A stretch of 5,882 bases of DNA from Gammaproteobacteria bacterium (lineage in GTDB: Bacteria > Pseudomonadota > Gammaproteobacteria > UBA6429 > Thiohalophilaceae). Below the pieces are notes generated by a model. It saw only the letters and a list, made by a program, of their open reading frames with translations. It was not told the DNA's origin and ran no database searches. This document shows, in pieces, positions 1 to 3,835 of this stretch; positions within the stretch are counted from its first letter, which is position 1; every line of letters begins with the position of its first letter. The stretch covers positions 1-5,882 of the forward strand of contig QILH01000057.1 of the NCBI GenBank assembly GCA_003233255.1. Reading direction: 5' to 3'. Position numbers and translations under genes: made by a program.

Positions 1-230
1 CATTCTACGTCCTTCCAGGTCGTACGATGTTCTTTCTTACCTTCGACAGCATCGTTAAACGTATGATATGCAACACTGTCATAACCCGCTAAAGCAACAC
101 CATCCGGTGCATTTACAGGCCCGAACCAGCCCCAGGCCAACGGGGAGATACGCTGGCTGGTCACCGTAATAAAGGTTAAAACAACGAAACCGAGTATTAC
201 GACGGCTATGAGTTTTCTGGCTTTTGACAT
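1..230 (-). CDS. YHS-domain protein, membrane-anchored (5' part only)
   Basis: This gene is read leftwards from an ATG at 230 and stays open for 76 codons to the window edge, so its C-terminus is missing. The protein begins MSKARKLIAVVILGFVVLTF, a basic start followed by a hydrophobic stretch at about residues 7-23. That is either a single membrane anchor or an uncleaved signal, and it would place the rest in the periplasm. From about residue 43 it reads DGVALAGYDSVAYHT, then a charged stretch with a Trp at about residue 72. This matches the opening of the YHS-domain family (typically GYDPVAYF followed by a charged segment and an aromatic). The family is named for a Tyr-His-Ser motif and often occurs in metal-handling contexts. 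The diagnostic C-terminal cysteine and Tyr-Cys region lies outside the window. There is no clear Shine-Dalgarno sequence before the ATG. The gene is divergent from the YkgJ-like gene at 450. The family call is good, but the function is unknown. Confidence 0.8.
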   Translation of the reverse strand, partial: MSKARKLIAVVILGFVVLTFITVTSQRISPLAWGWFGPVNAPDGVALAGYDSVAYHTFNDAVEGKKEHRTTWKDVE

Positions 231-449
231 GATCTATATATCACTTTTGTAGTAACTGTTTATTTATACCTATAATAATCGAACAATTATCTGTCTGCGA
301 GCAATTTCGTATATTTTCTATATAAATCAATGAGATATATTCTTCGAAATGACGCCAATTTAGTGAACAATATCTACTCAGGGGCAAATTTAGGGTCTAA
401 TTCGCGACCCCATATTTTGTAAGCATGAATAAGCAGGAGAAATGTCCCC
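231..449. promoter_or_regulatory. Divergent intergenic promoter region
   Basis: This 219-bp AT-rich stretch separates the leftward YHS-domain gene from the rightward YkgJ-like gene, so it should hold promoters for both. Several TATA-rich hexamers are present on each strand, for example around 262-282 and 311-326. None comes with a convincing -35 partner, so no promoter is assigned. A short dyad, GGGTC at 393-397 and GACCC at 406-410 with an 8-nt loop, lies in the probable leader of the rightward gene and is followed by CATATTTT. It could be an operator or a weak hairpin. No small gene is visible. Confidence 0.5.
435..439 (+). promoter_or_regulatory. Ribosome binding site of the YkgJ-like gene
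   Basis: AGGAG lies 10 nt before the ATG at 450. It supports 450 as the true start of the gene, rather than the ATG at 610, which is preceded by C-rich sequence without a Shine-Dalgarno. The nearer ATG at 442 would sit only 2 nt from the site and opens a different frame. Confidence 0.65.
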
Positions 450-626
450 ATGGCCGAGGAATCCGACGACTTTCGCTATGCATTCGACATTCCCCACAAG
501 AGCCCGGTAAAGCTCAATGGTGACAGTAAGATTCAGTTTAATTGCCACACTGGGGTGTCATGCTTCAACGAATGCTGTAAACAGGCCGATCTGACCCTGA
601 CCCCCTACGATGCTGACGCCCTATGA
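450..626 (+). pseudogene. YkgJ-like cysteine-cluster protein, N-terminal fragment (frame broken)
   Basis: This is a 58-residue open frame starting MAEESDDFRYAFDIPHKSPV with a good ribosome binding site. It carries the signature metal-binding cluster of the YkgJ / zinc-or-iron-chelate-binding family: FNCHTGVSCFNECC, with cysteines at residues 32, 38, 42 and 43. It then enters the family's usual next motif, LTLTPYD, and at that point leaves frame. After residues ADAL it stops at TGA 624-626. The remainder of the same protein continues in the +1 frame from 613. The break coincides exactly with a 16-bp tandem duplication. With one copy removed, codons 1-49 join directly to the downstream frame and give a 301-residue protein of family-like architecture. 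The fragment alone is unlikely to be a functional protein. Alternatives are a sequencing or assembly error, a true pseudogene, or recoding. Confidence 0.8.
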
Positions 627-628
627 TG
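597..628 (+). repeat. 16-bp tandem direct repeat breaking the reading frame
   Basis: Copy 1 (597-612) is CTGACCCCCTACGATG and copy 2 (613-628) is CTGACGCCCTATGATG, immediately adjacent. They differ at only two bases (602/618 and 608/624). Read in its own frame, each copy encodes Leu-Thr-Pro-Tyr-Asp plus the first base of the next codon, and both differences fall at third codon positions and are silent. Because 16 is not a multiple of three, the extra copy shifts the frame by +1. A shorter CTGACC at 591-596 precedes copy 1. Confidence 0.95.
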
Positions 629-1371
629 TGCTACGAATGAAAAAACACCTTGGCATGACATCAGGTGAATTTCTGCAAAAACATACTGTGCCGTTCGAGA
701 TTGAAGGCCAGGGTCTGCCGGGCATAAAGATGCGCACTACGGATGATGAACCTGTTTGCCTGTTAATGGATGAAGAAAAGGGCTGCACGGTTTATGAACA
801 TCGCCCAGCGGCCTGTCGTTATTATCCACTGGGGCTTATGAATATCAAGGCCTTTAAAGCGACCGAAGAAGAACAATACTATTTCATCGTCAAAGAAGAG
901 CACTGCCAGGGGCATAACGAAGACAATCAGTTAACCGTTGACGAATACCGTGAACAACAGGGCGTTAAGGAATACGACGACTATAACTGGCCATGGTATC
1001 AACTCGTGCTTAAGAAAAAATCATCCGGCCCAACTATTGGTAAACCTTCCAAGATGAGTCTGGATTTCTTTTTCATGTGCAGTTATGACGTCGATCGTTT
1101 TCGTAAATTTATCGTATCTCCTAACTTTCGCACCGTTTATGATCTTAAAGATGATTATTATACTACCCTGCTTGAAGATGATTTTGAGTTGGTAACATTT
1201 GGTTTTAAATTATTAGCACAAATTTTATTTGGTGATAAAACCGTGCCATTGGTTAAAGACGCTTACGAAAAACGTTATGAAGAACGTAAGGACATTATCG
1301 CGGCAAAATTTAAACTGGCTGACGAACTCGCAAAACAACAGGATCCAAATGAGAAATACATCGATGATTAA
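610..1371 (+). CDS. YkgJ-like cysteine-cluster protein, C-terminal part (start lost by frameshift)
   Basis: This 253-residue frame starts at an ATG lying within the tandem repeat and is the continuation of the protein begun at 450. It opens LTPYDVLRMKKHLGM, the conserved segment that follows the cysteine cluster in the YkgJ (zinc/iron-chelate-binding) family. Next comes a second cysteine set, VCLLMDEEKGCTVYEHRPAAC followed by RYYPLG (Cys50, Cys59, Cys69), and a later HCQGH (Cys99). The family usually needs both the N-terminal C-x5-C-x3-CC cluster and this set, so this piece alone lacks half of the likely metal ligands. The C-terminal ~120 residues are charged and largely unassigned. No Shine-Dalgarno precedes ATG 610. 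Reinitiation is conceivable because the upstream stop at 624-626 overlaps this start. The gene is cytoplasmic by appearance, with no signal peptide or membrane segment. It converges on the PstS-like gene at 1440. The biological role of the family is poorly defined. Confidence 0.75.
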   Translation: MLTPYDVLRMKKHLGMTSGEFLQKHTVPFEIEGQGLPGIKMRTTDDEPVCLLMDEEKGCTVYEHRPAACRYYPLGLMNIKAFKATEEEQYYFIVKEEHCQGHNEDNQLTVDEYREQQGVKEYDDYNWPWYQLVLKKKSSGPTIGKPSKMSLDFFFMCSYDVDRFRKFIVSPNFRTVYDLKDDYYTTLLEDDFELVTFGFKLLAQILFGDKTVPLVKDAYEKRYEERKDIIAAKFKLADELAKQQDPNEKYIDD

Positions 1372-1395
1372 CGATAATTTTTAAATTAACCTTCT

Positions 1396-1420
1396 AAAAA
1401 GGGGCCGATGGCCCCTTTAT
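1396..1420. terminator. Bidirectional intrinsic terminator
   Basis: The stem AAAGGGGCC (1398-1406) pairs with GGCCCCTTT (1410-1418) around a 3-nt GAT loop, giving 9 bp with a six-base GC core. Plus-strand transcripts end in TTTAT and minus-strand transcripts in TTTTTAG. It sits between the convergent YkgJ-like gene (stop 1371) and the PstS-like gene (stop at 1440), so it probably serves both. Confidence 0.85.
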
Positions 1421-1439
1421 TGTGCCATCCAGTTACGTG

Positions 1440-2327
1440 TTACAGGCCTTTTTGTGTTGCCGAATCATATTGTTGAATCTGCTTCATGACTAGACCGATT
1501 GCATCCATATAGGGCACCGTACCTGCTTTGCGGATAATCTCCCGCCCTTCTCGGCTTAAAGCATAGGTAATAAAATCTTTCACTTTTTGATCCGATTGTG
1601 ATCTCAGTTTGGTTACCAGATACAATGGACGATAAAGTACATAGGATCCGTTTTTAATATTTTCATAGGTTGGTGATTTGTCATTGAGTTTAAGCATCTT
1701 CACCTTACGCCGTTTTGCACTGCTAATACCAGTAGTACCAATTCCATAAATATTCTTCTGAATACCTTTTTCTAACGGCCCCGACGAACGTACGATATGT
1801 TTAGCCGCAGGAAATTTTTGCTCATAGTTACTAAACACTAATTCTCGTAATGTGCGCCCAACACCCGAAAACCGGCCACGTCTTACATACAATTCAATCG
1901 GTGCATTCGGCCCACCCAGTTCTTTCCAGTTTTTGATTTTGCCGAGGTAAATGTCTCTTAATTCTTTCGAGTTAATTGAGTTAACCGGATTCTTCTCGTG
2001 TACGATGACGACCAACGCATCCCAGGCAACGGGAACCTGATAAGCCTTACGCTCTTCAATGTGTCCTTCAATAATAGGACGACAGGCACCGCCGATATCA
2101 ATCTCACCAGAAACGGCTTTGCGGATTCCTTTGGTTGCGCCACCACCCGATATATTAACCTTGATACCGGTCTTCTTTTCATAGGCCTTGCCTAATTCGG
2201 CCATAAAAGCCTTTTTGGTAATACCACAACCGGCCCACAGGATAGTACGATCATTCGATTTTGACCAGGCCGTGGTACTCAATATAGATGTCGTCAATGA
2301 TATGATCAAAATAGCTAAAAAGCGCAT
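1440..2327 (-). CDS. PstS-like periplasmic substrate-binding protein, copy A
   Basis: This 295-residue periplasmic binding protein belongs to the PstS-like (PBP_like_2, COG0226-type) family. I start it at ATG 2327 because AAGGAG (2334-2339) lies 6 nt upstream; a TTG two codons earlier abuts that site. Residues 1-22 form a Sec signal peptide, probably cut after AWS, with no lipobox. Family landmarks are ILWAGCGITKKAFMAEL (29-45), SGGGATKGIR (60-69), IDIGGACRPI (76-85), VAWDALVVIV (100-109), the SGVGRTLREL motif at 154-163 (equivalent of the SGT-type anion-binding loop), and GSYVLYRPLYLVT (227-239), typical of PstS homologues. The mature protein has exactly two cysteines, Cys34 and Cys82, in loops where PstS has small or polar ligand-binding residues. 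Phosphate is the default family ligand, but the altered loops leave the substrate open. No pst permease or ATPase gene is nearby. It is about 79% identical to the neighbouring copy B. Confidence 0.88.
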   Translation of the reverse strand: MRFLAILIISLTTSILSTTAWSKSNDRTILWAGCGITKKAFMAELGKAYEKKTGIKVNISGGGATKGIRKAVSGEIDIGGACRPIIEGHIEERKAYQVPVAWDALVVIVHEKNPVNSINSKELRDIYLGKIKNWKELGGPNAPIELYVRRGRFSGVGRTLRELVFSNYEQKFPAAKHIVRSSGPLEKGIQKNIYGIGTTGISSAKRRKVKMLKLNDKSPTYENIKNGSYVLYRPLYLVTKLRSQSDQKVKDFITYALSREGREIIRKAGTVPYMDAIGLVMKQIQQYDSATQKGL

Positions 2328-2333
2328 GTCCAA

Positions 2334-2339
2334 CTCCTT
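2334..2339 (-). promoter_or_regulatory. Ribosome binding site of PstS-like copy A
   Basis: On the minus strand AAGGAG lies 6 nt before ATG 2327. This spacing selects the ATG over the TTG at 2333, which directly touches the site. Confidence 0.75.
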
Positions 2340-2420
2340 CCGTTACTATATTCAGTAAAACTAATGCTTATTTATCGGCGTTATAAGCGATATCTGAAGA
2401 TATTCTCGTAATTTAAACAT

Positions 2421-2449
2421 ATTATATATATGGTTAATAGTCATATAAC
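2421..2449 (-). promoter_or_regulatory. Candidate promoter of PstS-like copy A
   Basis: A perfect TATAAT occurs on the minus strand at 2426-2421. With a 17-nt spacer its -35 partner would be GTTATA (2449-2444), which is a poor match to TTGACA. It lies after the terminator of copy B, so copy A needs its own promoter somewhere in 2328-2475. The region is AT-rich throughout, so chance matches are likely. Confidence 0.3.
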
Positions 2450-2474
2450 ACCAACCAGTACGTATAAATGCACT

Positions 2475-2497
2475 AAAAGGGCCCGCAGGCCCTTTAA
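2475..2497 (-). terminator. Intrinsic terminator after PstS-like copy B
   Basis: The stem AAAGGGCC (2476-2483) pairs with GGCCCTTT (2488-2495) around a 4-nt loop. On the minus strand the hairpin is followed by TTTTAG. It lies 25 nt after the stop of copy B and separates the two paralogues into independent transcription units. The hairpin and the GCCATC beside it resemble the terminator after copy A. Confidence 0.75.
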
Positions 2498-2519
2498 TCC
2501 GGCCATCTATAGAGCACAT

Positions 2520-3422
2520 TTAATTTTGACTGGTTTGGGTAAGCCCTTTTTCAGTTGCCGTATCATATTGCTCAAGTTGTTTCATCACCAGGCCCATCGC
2601 ATCCGAATACGGAACCGAACCGGCCTTGCGAATCACTTCGCGGCCCTGCCGGGATACGGCAAAGGTGATAAAATCTTTAACCTTTCTATCCGCCGAGTGA
2701 TGCCCACGGGTAACCAGATACAGCGGTCGATATAAAACATACGAACCGTTCTTGATGTTCTCATAGCTTGGTGATTTGCCATTGAGCTGCAGCATCTTCA
2801 CCTTACGACGCTTGGCGCTACTGATGCCCGTCGTTCCAATACCGTATATATTGGACTGCACGCCTTTTTCCAGTGGACCGGATGAACGTACCACGTGTTT
2901 GGCACCGGGAAAGCCTTGCTGGAAATTAGCAAAAACGAGTTCACGCAACGTTCGCCCCACACCTGATATCTTGCCACGCCGAACATATAACTCGATAGGA
3001 TGATCCCACCCACCAAGCTGTTTCCAGTTATTGATCTGACCTAAATAGATCTTCTGTAACTGCCGTACACTAATGGATTTAACCGGGTTTTTGGGGTTAA
3101 CGATAACCACCAATGCATCCCATGCGACGGGAACCTGATACGCACTTCGTTCCTCAGGATGGCCTTCAATAATCGGGCGACAGGCGCCACCGATATCGAT
3201 TTGGCCTTTAACGGCATTACGTATGCCCTTGGTTGCACCGCCACCTTTAAGATTGACTGTAATGCCGGTCTTTTTCTCGTAGGCCTTGGCCAATTCGGCC
3301 ATAAAGGCCTTTTTGGTAATGCCGCAACCGGCCCAGAGTATACTTTTACTTGCTGCGTACGTGGATGCAGTTGGCAAACACAGTAGCAACGAGAAAGTGA
3401 ATAGATAAATAGACTTCACCAT
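2520..3422 (-). CDS. PstS-like periplasmic substrate-binding protein, copy B
   Basis: This 300-residue paralogue of copy A lies directly upstream on the same strand. The start is ATG 3422: GGAGGAG (3431-3437) lies 8 nt before it, and the in-frame TTG at 3446 lies upstream of that site. A Sec signal peptide covers about residues 1-23 (hydrophobic SLLLCLP core, cut near TYA-A). Cys15 lies in the hydrophobic core and does not form a lipobox. The mature protein repeats the family landmarks: ILWAGCGITKKAFMAEL (28-44), GGGATKGIR (60-68), IDIGGACRPI (75-84), SGVGRTLREL (153-162), and GSYVLYRPLYLVT (226-238). Its only mature cysteines are Cys33 and Cys81, at the same places as in copy A. It has a 6-residue polar tail (TQTSQN) beyond the end of copy A. 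By hand alignment about 212 of 267 residues match. Differences cluster at the surface-like segments around residues 118-141 and 239-247. The most likely role is high-affinity capture of phosphate or another oxyanion, but the ligand is unproven and no transporter partner is visible. Confidence 0.88.
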   Translation of the reverse strand: MVKSIYLFTFSLLLCLPTASTYAASKSILWAGCGITKKAFMAELAKAYEKKTGITVNLKGGGATKGIRNAVKGQIDIGGACRPIIEGHPEERSAYQVPVAWDALVVIVNPKNPVKSISVRQLQKIYLGQINNWKQLGGWDHPIELYVRRGKISGVGRTLRELVFANFQQGFPGAKHVVRSSGPLEKGVQSNIYGIGTTGISSAKRRKVKMLQLNGKSPSYENIKNGSYVLYRPLYLVTRGHHSADRKVKDFITFAVSRQGREVIRKAGSVPYSDAMGLVMKQLEQYDTATEKGLTQTSQN

Positions 3423-3430
3423 GATCGTTT

Positions 3431-3437
3431 CTCCTCC
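3431..3437 (-). promoter_or_regulatory. Strong ribosome binding site of PstS-like copy B
   Basis: On the minus strand GGAGGAG lies 8 nt before ATG 3422 and decides the start over the upstream TTG at 3446. This is the strongest Shine-Dalgarno in the window and suggests high expression. Confidence 0.85.
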
Positions 3438-3444
3438 GTTACAC

Positions 3445-3465
3445 AACCTGCCGCTCCCTCAGGTT
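3445..3465 (-). repeat. Short inverted repeat in the leader of PstS-like copy B
   Basis: AACCTG (3445-3450) and CAGGTT (3460-3465) form a 6-bp stem with a 9-nt loop, ending 7 nt before the GGAGGAG ribosome binding site in the mRNA. The loop, AGGGAGCGG in the mRNA, itself resembles a Shine-Dalgarno. It could affect translation, but a stem this short can occur by chance. Confidence 0.4.
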
Positions 3466-3531
3466 CTAACTTGATTAGTAATAAATTGTCCGTGTTGCCT
3501 GAAATATTTTTATAATTTTTAATTTCCAGGT

Positions 3532-3560
3532 ATTTTATATAACTTCCATGTGGTCACCAA
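3532..3560 (-). promoter_or_regulatory. Candidate sigma-70-type promoter of PstS-like copy B
   Basis: On the minus strand TTGGTG (3560-3555) is followed after 17 nt by TAAAAT (3537-3532). The -10 matches the consensus at five of six positions and the -35 at three of six. Transcription would start near 3525 and give a leader of about 100 nt. The AT-rich setting makes this tentative. Confidence 0.3.
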
Positions 3561-3570
3561 TCATACTCTT

Positions 3571-3609
3571 TTATTATCCCGAAAACAGCGATATTTTAAG
3601 GGATAATAA
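3571..3609. repeat. Perfect 10-bp inverted repeat
   Basis: TTATTATCCC (3571-3580) is perfectly complementary to GGGATAATAA (3600-3609), with a 19-nt spacer. It lies just upstream of the candidate promoter of copy B, where an operator or activator site would be expected. No run of U follows on either strand, so it does not look like a terminator. Confidence 0.6.
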
Positions 3610-3661
3610 TTAACATTACTTATAATGTGCATTGATTCATAATCTAATTAAGTAACATGAT

Positions 3662-3681
3662 ATATTAGCTTGTACTAATAT
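3662..3681. repeat. Operator-like palindrome ATATTAG-N6-CTAATAT
   Basis: ATATTAG (3662-3668) and CTAATAT (3675-3681) are perfect inverted arms separated by CTTGTA. The 20-bp overall size is typical of a site for a dimeric helix-turn-helix regulator. A further related half-site, CTAATATA, occurs at 3712-3719. No regulator gene is in the window. Confidence 0.4.
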
Positions 3682-3835
3682 TTGGTATGCATTTAGGACT
3701 TATATATCAGTCTAATATAAGGAAACTCGGCGCTGTTAAGGATACCTGTCATCGTAAAAATTCGGGCGCACTGCACCTACCACGACAAGCAAAAACTTAA
3801 CCGGAAAGATAATAAAACAAAGACGAAACCCTGAA

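Larger units (their letters stand above)
3423..3835. other. 413-bp AT-rich intergenic region without a gene
   Basis: This region lies between the secretin gene stop and the start of PstS-like copy B, both on the minus strand. I see no credible coding frame, tRNA or clear intrinsic terminator for the secretin gene. Positions 3475-3720 are very AT-rich and hold two dyads (listed separately). A further inverted repeat pairs TATATTAG (3661-3668) with CTAATATA (3712-3719). Positions 3721-3800 are less AT-rich. The promoter of copy B must lie here. Confidence 0.7.

Noticed and set aside
621..626. CTA TGA as a prfB-like programmed +1 frameshift site
   Set aside because: A +1 slip here would reach the correct downstream frame, but the slippery CTT codon and the upstream Shine-Dalgarno-like AGGGGG of prfB are both absent. 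CTA also re-pairs poorly with TAT. The product would carry a duplicated extra segment, and the tandem duplication explains the break more simply.
2430..2735. Open frame on the plus strand opposite the 3' end of PstS-like copy B
   Set aside because: It lacks a ribosome binding site, has no recognisable motif and runs antisense to a well-supported gene; it is a shadow frame. Smaller frames opposite both PstS-like genes were rejected for the same reason.
3376..3390. Lipoprotein signal (LLLC) in PstS-like copy B
   Set aside because: The residue before Cys15 is Leu, not Gly, Ala or Ser, and the cysteine lies in the hydrophobic core with a normal signal peptidase I site (TYA-A) following, so this is a soluble periplasmic protein.
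3746..3763. Possible Pho box starting CTGTCATCGTAAAAA
   Set aside because: Only the first seven-base half matches the consensus, and the second half (CTGTCA) is missing. It also lies more than 300 bp from the start of the PstS-like gene and beyond the candidate promoter.
3721..3835. Riboswitch or terminator after the secretin gene
   Set aside because: I looked for a GC-rich stem followed by a U run and for a c-di-GMP-type motif on both strands. Only weak, unconvincing pairings were found.
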